Shown here: positions 1 to 5,019 of the stretch, one piece after another
How the letters are laid out: the number at the start of each line of letters is the position of its first letter
Numbering within the stretch: position 1 is the first letter of the stretch
Assembly: GCA_035528375.1 (NCBI GenBank)
Contig: DATKYS010000122.1
Location: forward strand, 1-10,935
DNA length: 10,935 nt
Reading direction: 5' to 3'
DNA from: a bacterium
Lineage (GTDB): Bacteria > RBG-13-66-14
Notes under the pieces: model-generated
The model's input: the letters and a program-made list of their open reading frames with translations, nothing else
Database searches by the model: none
Told to the model about the DNA's origin: nothing
Translations under genes and position numbers: made by a program

Positions 1-1131
1 TATCTGCTCCACGGCGAGGTTTATTTCCCCGCGACGGATGAGCTCGACCAGGAGCTCCTTGTAGAGCGTCCTGTGGGAGCCAGACAGTGTGGCGATGACC
101 AGGCTCGGCCTCGCCCCGGGGCGACCGATGAGCCCGGCCAGCGGCTCCAGGAGACCCGTCGAAATCTGCTCCGCCAGCTCCCGGGCGATGCCGTCCAGGG
201 TCAGAAGGAACGTGTTCACCTGCTCGGAGACGAGGGCCAGGCTGCCCCGGTCGCCGTCCTGATACAGCGCCTTCTCGGGGACGAAGAGGCTCGTGACGAG
301 CATGCGGGAGAGGTAGCCGACCCAGTCCAGGAGGGGGCCGACGTCGGCCGCACCCTGGAGCAGCTCGATCTCCCAGCCGGGCTGCCCGGTCTCGACGGGC
401 TGGGGCAGGGCCACGGCGGGGTGCTCGGAGTTGATCCGCTTGGCGAGCTCGAGGGCACGAGTTTCGTTCGCCGGTGCAGACTTCCCCTCGCTGTCCACGG
501 TGAGCTCGGCGGGGTAGCGCACGACGGCTGGCGGCAGGGCGTGCCGCTCCAGCCAGCGGTTGCCGTAGACCACGGCGTAGGTGAGCGCCTGCCAGAAGGG
601 CCAGGCCGGGGTGAGGTGGCTCTCGCCCCAGGGGTCGCCGAACTCCCCGGCGTGTACCAGCCAGAGGGACTTTTCCGCGTCGAGGTCCACGGTGCCGTCG
701 GCGCCTCGCCATCTCAATCCGGCAACCCGACCTTCATCATCCAGAAGCGCCTCGATGGTCCCGGGGTCCAGGGCGCGGGTCTCGATCAGGCGCACCCCGT
801 CCTCGGCGTCGTAGACGAGCTCGAACCCGGCGTAGCCGAAGTCCAACGAGGTGAGCGCCTGGCTCATAAGGCGTCGCCAGAGGGGGCGGAGCTGCTCGGC
901 CAGCTCCCTGGCCAAACCCTCGTCCGGGTCCTTCACGTCCCACTCGGCGCTGATGATGGGGCCCTTGATGACGTTCAGGCAGGCGGCCACCAGGCCGTGG
1001 CGGCGCATCCGCCGCAGTATAGCCAGGCTCGGCGAACCCGAGGACATGGGAGTAGGACGGATATTGACGGAACGCGGCCGGCCCATCCGCGGGGCGGCCA
1101 GCTTCTTCACCTTGCGGCGGAAGAGGGGCAA
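1..1131 (-). CDS. Phage portal protein, DUF935 / Mu gp29-like (3' part beyond window)
   Basis: The portal forms the dodecameric ring at the capsid vertex through which the terminase pumps DNA. The minus frame is open for 377 codons from 1131 to the left edge with no stop, so the C-terminus is missing. I chose a TTG start because GGGAGGA stands three bases upstream of it; the first in-frame ATG, at 1086, has no ribosome binding site. Visible family features, counted from the TTG, are GYAGFELVY at about 99-107, a RALDP motif at 119-123, and a HAGEFGDPWGESHL block at 160-173 followed by a Trp-rich AWPFWQAL segment. These match the DUF935 (Mu gp29) pattern as I know it. The gene follows the terminase stop by 16 bases, the usual terminase-portal order. 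A Mu-type portal paired with a classical terminase is common outside Mu itself. The portal role is confident, the exact subfamily less so. Confidence 0.85.
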   Translation of the reverse strand, partial: MPLFRRKVKKLAAPRMGRPRSVNIRPTPMSSGSPSLAILRRMRRHGLVAACLNVIKGPIISAEWDVKDPDEGLARELAEQLRPLWRRLMSQALTSLDFGYAGFELVYDAEDGVRLIETRALDPGTIEALLDDEGRVAGLRWRGADGTVDLDAEKSLWLVHAGEFGDPWGESHLTPAWPFWQALTYAVVYGNRWLERHALPPAVVRYPAELTVDSEGKSAPANETRALELAKRINSEHPAVALPQPVETGQPGWEIELLQGAADVGPLLDWVGYLSRMLVTSLFVPEKALYQDGDRGSLALVSEQVNTFLLTLDGIARELAEQISTGLLEPLAGLIGRPGARPSLVIATLSGSHRTLYKELLVELIRRGEINLAVEQI

Positions 1132-1147
1132 GGGTCCTCCCGGGGGG

Positions 1148-2596
1148 TTAATCCAATCCAAGGGCGGCGGCGAGGGGGTCGTCGCCGAACCCGAAACTCT
1201 GATCGGCCAGGGAGGGGGGTTGGGTGACGAACCCCCTCCCCGCGGCCAACTCGCAGGCGTAGCCCAGGGCGTCCACCAGGTCGTCGTGGCTCCCGTGGGG
1301 GAAGGCCAGAAGCTCCTCCTCCAGGGGGCCCGGTTCCGGCGGGAGCCAGAGCCTCCCCCCGGACAGCCAGGCGGCCGGGCCGCTGGCGCGCAAATCCTTC
1401 CCGCCCCGGGGCTTCATGGCGACCACGGGAACGCGCCGCTTGCGCAGCTCCTGGACCACGGCGAGCTGATAGGCCACGGACTCGACGCCCACCACCACGG
1501 GCCGGTGGCGCCGGTTCATCTCGACGATGGTTTCGAGCTGGGCGGCGAAATCCAGCCGGAACCGCGTCGCCTCGAGGACGTGCCAGTCGCCGTCGGACGC
1601 GACGCCCAGGACGACGATGGCGCAGAAATCGCCGCCGCCCAGGGCCAGGTCCACGCCGACGACCGTAGCCACGGAAGGGGGCGGGCCGCCGGTGCGTCGG
1701 CGGAGCCACTCGGGGCGAAAAAAGGTCCCCGAGGCGAGGCTCGGGTCGTTTAAATATTGCAGGGCGAAGGCCACCGGCCCCATCTCACGCCGTCGCTCCT
1801 CCAATTTTTCCAGGGGCCAGCGGTCGGGCAGCAGCGGCGAGCCGTCGGGCAGGATTGCCGAGCGGCCGGTCCCGTTGACCGGCACGCCCCGGGCCAGCGC
1901 CGCGCCGTAGAGGTCCAGGGGGTGGTGCCGGGTGCCGACGAGGTGCAGAAAGGCCCCCGGCAGGAGCGTGGGGGCGAGGATGTTGGAAAACCAGTCGCGG
2001 AGCCGTTCCCGGACACGCTGGGTGGCCGAGGTGCGCTGAGCGACGAGGTCGTCGGCGACGACGCCGTCGTGGTGGCGACCCACCAGTCCCTGTCCGCTCC
2101 CGACGGCGGCCAGGGTCGGCTCTTTCCGCCGCCCGCGGCGCTTCAAGTAAATCGAATCCCGCGTGAACCGCAGGACGGGCGGGCCGTCGAAGAGCCACGC
2201 TACCTCGTCGCGCGCGAGAACCGAGGCCAGCTCGGCCAGAATCAGCCGGGCCTGGCGGCCGGTTTCCGAGGCGACCAGGTAGGCCCCCTCGGGGTCGAAG
2301 AGCGCCCGGTGGGCTAGAAAACCCACGGTGACCACGGTGGTCTTGAAAAAGCCCCGCGGCGCCAGGATGAGCGTCCGGGGCTCACGGGCGACCAGGCGGA
2401 GCCACTCGCGGTGGAAGGGCTCGAAGCGCCGGTCGGGGTAGAGGCAGCTCACGAGGAGAAGCCAGGGGTCGCGGAGGAGGATCCGGCGCAGGAGCGGCCG
2501 CTGGCTCTTCGGGGGCAGTCCCCGCAGTTGGTGCCAGACGTCCGCTTCCAAGTGCTTCTCTTTGAAGGGGCCGTCCGGCCTACGGTTCGTCCTCAC
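1148..2596 (-). CDS. Phage terminase large subunit (ATPase plus RNase H-fold nuclease)
   Basis: This is the motor and nuclease that packages phage DNA through the portal. From the chosen GTG it has 482 residues. The ATPase domain shows a variant Walker A, APRGFFKTT (79-87), a VASET motif (108-112), Walker B GVVADD (178-183) and a coupling-type motif VGTRHHP (220-226). The C-terminal nuclease has the acidic residues expected of the RNase H fold: Asp316 in VGVDLALG, Glu372 in VGVES, and the DDLVDALG cluster around 438-445. The layout, including KPRGGKDLRA at 395-404, resembles the psiM2 ORF9 / Terminase_6 group. The frame is open further upstream to 2815, but that extension overlaps the 85-aa gene and looks like an out-of-frame translation of it. 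The GTG at 2596 overlaps that gene's stop by 17 bases, which suggests translational coupling. A TTG (codon 16 of this reading) is an alternative start. All catalytic residues appear intact. Confidence 0.93.
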   Translation of the reverse strand: MRTNRRPDGPFKEKHLEADVWHQLRGLPPKSQRPLLRRILLRDPWLLLVSCLYPDRRFEPFHREWLRLVAREPRTLILAPRGFFKTTVVTVGFLAHRALFDPEGAYLVASETGRQARLILAELASVLARDEVAWLFDGPPVLRFTRDSIYLKRRGRRKEPTLAAVGSGQGLVGRHHDGVVADDLVAQRTSATQRVRERLRDWFSNILAPTLLPGAFLHLVGTRHHPLDLYGAALARGVPVNGTGRSAILPDGSPLLPDRWPLEKLEERRREMGPVAFALQYLNDPSLASGTFFRPEWLRRRTGGPPPSVATVVGVDLALGGGDFCAIVVLGVASDGDWHVLEATRFRLDFAAQLETIVEMNRRHRPVVVGVESVAYQLAVVQELRKRRVPVVAMKPRGGKDLRASGPAAWLSGGRLWLPPEPGPLEEELLAFPHGSHDDLVDALGYACELAAGRGFVTQPPSLADQSFGFGDDPLAAALGLD

Positions 2597-2837
2597 CGGC
2601 CCCGAGCTCGGAGCGCAGACGCAGGGCGATTCCCAGGCCGACGTCGTCGGAGGGCCCCTCAGCCGCGGAGCCGTCCAGCTCGAGGAGCATGCGCGCCGCT
2701 TCGAGGAGGTCACGGGGCTTTGCGACGGTGAGCTTGCCGTCGAGGATTTCGCGCTCGGCCCGTTCGATGAGCTTTTCCAGAAGTCCGGCCACGGTCGCGC
2801 GCGGCGAGGAGGCACAGCTGTCGTCGGGGGCGTTCAT
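2580..2837 (-). CDS. Small hypothetical phage protein, 85 aa; possible terminase small subunit position
   Basis: I do not recognise a family. The 85-residue protein has a predicted helical core at about 15-55 (AGLLEKLIERAEREILDG, then DLLEAARMLLELDG) with alternating Leu and charged residues, and an acidic, low-complexity C-terminus. It sits directly before the large terminase, where a small terminase subunit is usually encoded, but it is shorter than typical TerS and shows no obvious helix-turn-helix, so that role is only positional inference. It begins seven bases after the upstream 68-aa gene stops, and its end overlaps the terminase start. No clear ribosome binding site precedes the ATG, consistent with coupled translation. 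The tight packing and helical composition favour a real gene. Confidence 0.6.
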   Translation of the reverse strand: MNAPDDSCASSPRATVAGLLEKLIERAEREILDGKLTVAKPRDLLEAARMLLELDGSAAEGPSDDVGLGIALRLRSELGAGEDEP

Positions 2838-2844
2838 AGATGCG

Positions 2845-3051
2845 TCATGCGTCCGGGCGGCCCGTGAGGTAGGCGCGGATGCGGTTGAGGCGCCGGCCCG
2901 AGGAGAACCAGCGGTCTGCGTCGCGGAGCATGAAGAGGAAAATCTCCCGCGCCCGTCGGCGCGCCTCGGGGGAGGGGAGACCGTCGTTCTCCTCCTCCAC
3001 GGCGTTCTCGATGCGGGAGAGCGGCCAGACGTCGGCGGGGAGCTTGAACAT
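2845..3051 (-). CDS. Small hypothetical phage protein, 68 aa
   Basis: No family is recognised. The protein begins MFKLPADVWPLSRIENAVEE and has a charged helical centre (residues about 28-46, SPEARRRAREIFLFMLRDAD) and a basic C-terminal stretch (SGRRLNRIRAYLTG). It may be DNA- or protein-binding, but that is only inferred from charge. It is the first gene of the packaging cluster downstream of a candidate minus-strand -10 box and one copy of the switch repeat. I chose the internal ATG at 3051. A GTG at 3114 would add 21 residues rich in Thr, Gln, Asn and Pro that look less like a folded N-terminus. Neither start has a strong Shine-Dalgarno, so the start remains uncertain. Confidence 0.55.
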   Translation of the reverse strand: MFKLPADVWPLSRIENAVEEENDGLPSPEARRRAREIFLFMLRDADRWFSSGRRLNRIRAYLTGRPDA

Positions 3052-3140
3052 GGGGCGGCTCGGCGGTTGGGTGTTTATCCGATTCGGGTGGGTGTGTTGG
3101 GTTTCCCCTCTCACCCCTTATTACGGATTGTGGGGGGCCG

Positions 3141-3169
3141 ATTATAACAGATGCATCATATAATCATCA
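3141..3169 (-). promoter_or_regulatory. Candidate minus-strand promoter for the small-terminase-portal genes
   Basis: On the minus strand a perfect TATAAT lies at 3146-3141, 90 bases before the ATG of the 68-aa gene. Seventeen bases further upstream the -35 position reads TGATGA, a poor match. That -35 region falls inside the 18-bp repeat at 3153-3170, so the promoter may need an activator or be blocked by a repressor bound there. The regulatory reading is inference. Confidence 0.4.
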
Positions 3170-3170
3170 T
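3153..3170. repeat. Switch repeat copy 1 (candidate operator)
   Basis: The minus strand reads ATGATGATTATATGATGC. It matches copy 2 (3611-3628) at 16 of 18 positions, in an otherwise GC-rich region. It overlaps the -35 region of the candidate packaging promoter, while copy 2 overlaps the repressor promoter, so both promoters could bind the same protein. Confidence 0.5.
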
Positions 3171-3184
3171 ACGCCCTGAAACCG

Positions 3185-3556
3185 CTACCCGTCGGGTCCC
3201 GGGGCGCCCGCCAGACGGCGGACCAGGCGGCGGCGGGCCCTGGACAGGATGGCCGCCAGGCGGGGCTGGCTGACGCCGAGCGTTTCCGCCGCCTCGCGCT
3301 GGGCGTAGCCCGCGAGATAGTAGAGCGCCACCGCCCTCCTCTCACGGTGCGGCAGCCGGGACAGAAGCTCCTCCACCTCGAGCTTCACCGAGAGCCACTC
3401 CTCCAGGGAACGCTGTGTGTCCCCCGACCGGCGGGACCGGGGTGAGGAAATCCGCTGGGGGTGGGGGTGCAGGAGGCGGGCGAGGGCGTGGGGATAGAGC
3501 CGCAGCATGCCCTGCAGGCGCTCGTCGGGATCGAGCTGCGAGATGTCGAACTGCAC
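3185..3556 (-). CDS. Sigma-70 region 4-like DNA-binding regulator (phage)
   Basis: This 123-residue protein has a C-terminal sigma-region-4-type helix-turn-helix. After LPHRERRAVALYYLAG (68-83) comes the HTH proper, YAQREAAETLGVSQPRLAAI (84-103), and a basic SRARRRLVRR tail (105-114). Sigma region 2 is absent and the first 50 residues are unrelated, so it is not a complete sigma factor. Known phage proteins of this shape act as late-gene or packaging-gene transcription regulators, which fits its place as first minus-strand gene before the terminase cluster. The GTG start is set by a strong AAGGAGGT ribosome binding site ending three bases upstream. A longer frame from 3628 would begin inside the promoter region and is rejected. 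The 133-bp gap to the next gene holds a second promoter-like element, so it may activate that promoter. The function is inferred from the fold. Confidence 0.78.
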   Translation of the reverse strand: MQFDISQLDPDERLQGMLRLYPHALARLLHPHPQRISSPRSRRSGDTQRSLEEWLSVKLEVEELLSRLPHRERRAVALYYLAGYAQREAAETLGVSQPRLAAILSRARRRLVRRLAGAPGPDG

Positions 3557-3593
3557 GGGACCTCCTTTTTTAAAACGATGACGGTACGGGTGC

Positions 3594-3622
3594 TTGACAT
3601 TTGTAAAAATGCATATTATAAT
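3594..3622 (+). promoter_or_regulatory. Consensus sigma-70 promoter of the CI-like repressor gene
   Basis: TTGACA at 3594-3599 and TATAAT at 3617-3622 are both perfect matches and are separated by exactly 17 bases. Transcription would start near 3629, leaving about 75 bases of leader before the repressor ATG at 3704. The -10 box lies inside switch repeat copy 2. ATTATAAT is itself palindromic, so a minus-strand -10 for the divergent sigma-like gene occupies the same bases (3620-3615). A second perfect TTGACA at 3633-3638 has no well-spaced -10. Confidence 0.8.
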
Positions 3623-3628
3623 CATCAT
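3611..3628. repeat. Switch repeat copy 2 (candidate operator overlapping both divergent -10 boxes)
   Basis: The minus strand reads ATGATGATTATAATATGC, 16 of 18 identical to copy 1. Binding here would cover the -10 of the repressor promoter and the overlapping minus-strand -10, which is suitable for a mutually exclusive switch. The operator role is inference. Confidence 0.5.
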
Positions 3629-3653
3629 GGGGTTGACAAAAAGAGTCTACAGA

Positions 3654-3671
3654 TAATCATATTACAATCAT
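3654..3671 (+). promoter_or_regulatory. Paired AATCAT motifs in the repressor leader (candidate autoregulatory operator)
   Basis: TAATCAT at 3654-3660 and CAATCAT at 3665-3671 are direct repeats 11 bases apart, about one helical turn, between the promoter and the repressor ribosome binding site. The same AATCAT core occurs in both switch repeats (3162-3167 and 3620-3625). This suggests one protein recognises all four, probably the adjacent repressor, but no binding is shown. Confidence 0.4.
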
Positions 3672-3703
3672 AGGTCGCTGTCAAGCACCGGGGAGGAAAA
3701 AAG

Positions 3704-4396
3704 ATGGAAACCCTCGGCGCCCGCATAAAAAGGCTCCGCACGGCGCTCAACCTGCGACCCGCCGAGCTCTCCCGCCTCGTCGGCGTCCCGCCCCAGTACA
3801 TAGACAACTGGGAAAACCGCGGACACCGGCCGAGCTCGCGCTACGGAACCCTCCTGGCCCAGGCGCTCGGCATCACCGAGGAGGAGCTTTTCACCGGGCG
3901 CAAACCCACCAACCACGACGAGCTCTCGAAGCTGACCGTCACGGAGCTCCTGCAGAGAGCCGCCCAGGCCACCGCCGCGCTCCCCGGCTACGAGATCCGG
4001 CGCTTCCCCCTCCTGGGCGAAATCGCCGCCGGAGCACCCTTCGAGGCCGAGGGTGAAGAGGCCCTGCCCGTCGCCACCCACGTCCCCCGGGGCACCCCCG
4101 ACAACTGCTACTTTCTGCGCGTCCAGGGCGACTCCATGCTCGGCGACGGCATCATCTCCGGCGACCTCGTCCTCATAGACCCCGACACGGACCCGGAGCA
4201 CATGAACGAGCAGGACATCTACGCTATTCTGTTGAACCAGAGCAACGTCACCCTCAAGCGCATCCGCCGTGTGGGCGGCGTGATGTGGATGGTGGGGTCG
4301 AACCCGAAGATAGCGCCCATCCCGCTCACCGACGAGCAGCACGGCGAGGCGCGCGTCCTGGGCCGGCTGATCAAGCTCGAGCGGTACTACCACTAG
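3704..4396 (+). CDS. CI/LexA-type repressor: XRE helix-turn-helix plus S24 self-cleaving domain
   Basis: This is a phage-type transcriptional repressor of 230 residues, expected to hold the lytic and packaging genes off and to be inactivated by RecA-stimulated self-cleavage after DNA damage. Residues about 5-62 form an XRE/Cro-type helix-turn-helix (IKRLRTALNLRPAELSRLVG, then PPQYIDNWENRG). After a linker, the S24 peptidase domain shows the cleavage site Ala109-Gly110 in GEIAAGAPF, the nucleophile Ser144 in QGDSMLGDGI and the general base Lys185 in VTLKRIRR, all intact. The length is typical of lambda CI-like proteins. The ATG follows GGGAGG with a seven-base spacer. It is divergent from the sigma-like gene, with a consensus promoter and candidate operators between them. 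A host LexA is less likely given the XRE domain and phage neighbours. Confidence 0.93.
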   Translation: METLGARIKRLRTALNLRPAELSRLVGVPPQYIDNWENRGHRPSSRYGTLLAQALGITEEELFTGRKPTNHDELSKLTVTELLQRAAQATAALPGYEIRRFPLLGEIAAGAPFEAEGEEALPVATHVPRGTPDNCYFLRVQGDSMLGDGIISGDLVLIDPDTDPEHMNEQDIYAILLNQSNVTLKRIRRVGGVMWMVGSNPKIAPIPLTDEQHGEARVLGRLIKLERYYH

Positions 4397-4508
4397 GCGC
4401 GTCATACACCGGGGAGGTTCCGGTATACATTTCGTGTGAGCGCTCCATGAACCGAGCGACCTCCTTCTCATCATTCGAACATTGAATAATCGAGTCTACA
4501 TATGACAA

Positions 4509-4529
4509 ATCCCGGTCCAGGACCGGGAT
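4509..4529. repeat. 21-bp near-perfect palindrome
   Basis: ATCCCGGTCC, a single A, then GGACCGGGAT form ten paired positions around a one-base centre. It lies 113 bases after the repressor stop. It could form a strong hairpin and help end transcription, but no T tract follows. It could equally be a site for a dimeric protein. Confidence 0.5.
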
Positions 4530-4620
4530 CGTCACACGACCGTATGACTTTTATCGGACGGCCGGTCCCCTCCCCCCTTGAGGGAAACGCGCTTACGGAC
4601 CGGGGAGGGGGGTTAAGCGG

Positions 4621-4701
4621 CCCCCTCTCCCGGTGGGAGAGGGCCGGGGTGAGGGCTGCATTTGAATGAAAAACGGGCGGGTCAGGAGACCCGCCCCTAC
4701 G
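4621..4701. repeat. Composite hairpin repeat, copy 1 (CTCTCCC hairpin + spacer + GGGCGGGTC hairpin)
   Basis: The first hairpin has nine paired bases, CCCTCTCCC (4623-4631) with GGGAGAGGG (4635-4643). An AT-rich spacer with CATTTGAATG follows. The second hairpin pairs GGGCGGGTC (4675-4683) with GACCCGCCC (4688-4696) around an AGGA loop. On the minus strand the second part begins GTAGGGGC. The same composite recurs at 4852-4944, so it behaves as a dispersed REP/BIME-like unit. Confidence 0.75.
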
Positions 4702-4730
4702 GGTAAAGTGTGAATCGCGCACCTTCCTCG

Positions 4731-4755
4731 TAGGGGCCGACCTTTAGGTCGGCCC
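4731..4755. repeat. GTAGGG-headed hairpin repeat
   Basis: GGGCCGACCT (4734-4743) pairs perfectly with AGGTCGGCCC (4746-4755) around a two-base centre, headed by GTA at 4730-4732. It shares the GTAGGG(G)C head with the minus-strand ends of the flanking composites and with the repeats at 6774-6888, but its stem sequence differs. Confidence 0.65.
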
Positions 4756-4770
4756 GCGAACTGCCGCATT

Positions 4771-4820
4771 CTCCCTCTCCCCGTGGGAGAGGCGCGCCTA
4801 CGGGCTGGGCTGAGGGTCGG
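4771..4820. repeat. CTCTCCC/GGGAGAG hairpin repeat without the second hairpin
   Basis: CTCTCCC (4775-4781) pairs with GGGAGAG (4785-4791) around CGT, followed by a diverged form of the GGGGTGAGGG tail found in the other two copies. It lacks the spacer and GGGCGGGTC hairpin, so it is a partial member of the same family. Confidence 0.6.
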
Positions 4821-4851
4821 GGTAGGGAATGTAAACGCGGCGGCCCGCATT

Positions 4852-4944
4852 CCCCCTCTCCCCGTGGGAGCGGCGCGCCGACGGGACCGGGGTGAGGGCT
4901 TCATTTGAATGAAAAACGGGCGGGTCAGGAGCCCCGCCCCTACG
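4852..4944. repeat. Composite hairpin repeat, copy 2
   Basis: It has the same arrangement as the copy at 4621-4701. The 42 bases at 4902-4943 match 4659-4700 with a single difference, which breaks one base pair of the second hairpin. The first hairpin also has a changed base (GGGAGCGG instead of GGGAGAGG) and an insertion before the GGGGTGAGGG tail. Confidence 0.75.
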
Positions 4945-5019
4945 TCATCGCAATCTGCGAGGCGCGGGCCCCCTCACGGCGACCGCCCCACGACAAACCG
5001 CACGGCCAACCCAAACCCC

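Larger units (their letters stand above)
1..4396. mobile_element. Prophage-like regulatory and DNA-packaging module (partial)
   Basis: This stretch groups a portal gene, a terminase large subunit, two small unknown genes, a sigma-region-4-like regulator and a divergent CI/LexA-like repressor. Portal and large terminase together are diagnostic of tailed-phage head packaging, and the neighbouring self-cleaving repressor fits a lysogeny switch. The element continues beyond the left edge, so capsid, tail and lysis genes cannot be judged. No integrase, transposase, excisionase or replication gene is visible, and no attachment site could be identified. The right boundary is inferred to lie in the gene-free repeat region after the repressor, because the next gene is a housekeeping-type kinase. 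It could be an intact prophage, a decayed remnant or a gene-transfer-agent-like element. The genes seen here have open frames and intact key motifs. Confidence 0.8.
4397..5019. other. 623-bp gene-free region between convergent repressor and kinase genes
   Basis: No convincing gene was found. The first 110 bases contain a weak stem (ACCGG 4408-4412 with CCGGT 4420-4424), a second small inverted repeat (CGCTC 4441-4445 with GAGCG 4454-4458) and a 21-bp palindrome at 4509-4529. From 4620 to 4944 there is an array of hairpin repeats, listed separately. The last 75 bases before the kinase stop show nothing recognisable. No T-tract-backed intrinsic terminator was found for either converging gene. 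Short open frames on the minus strand here simply translate the repeats. The prophage boundary probably lies in this region. Confidence 0.7.

Noticed and set aside
73-1227. Plus-strand open frame of 384 codons
   Set aside because: It lies antisense to the portal gene, has low-complexity Gly/Gln/Val composition typical of a GC-rich shadow frame, and has no recognisable domain.
1757-2317. Plus-strand open frame inside the terminase gene
   Set aside because: It is antisense to the conserved ATPase domain and has no domain or ribosome binding site of its own.
2597-2815. N-terminal extension of the terminase to 2815
   Set aside because: The added 73 residues are Ser/Pro-rich and overlap the 85-aa gene in another frame; the GTG at 2596 gives a normal terminase N-terminus.
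3557-3628. Upstream start for the sigma-like gene at 3628
   Set aside because: The extra residues are encoded by the promoter region; the GTG at 3556 has a strong AAGGAGGT site.
3668-4474. Minus-strand open frame of 268 codons covering the repressor
   Set aside because: Although AGAAGGAGG occurs near its start, it is antisense to an intact CI/LexA-like gene and its Val/Gly/Asp-rich translation shows no domain.
4470-4500. tRNA fragment or attachment core around TTCGAA
   Set aside because: TTCGAA resembles a T-loop, but no paired stem or acceptor end surrounds it, so it cannot be supported as a tRNA or att site.
4471-4904. Minus-strand small frames in the repeat region
   Set aside because: They translate the hairpin repeats (PTGRG, SHRERG-type words), a common artefact of this repeat family.
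4621-4944. CRISPR array
   Set aside because: Units are few, palindromic, of unequal length and spacing, and no cas gene is present.
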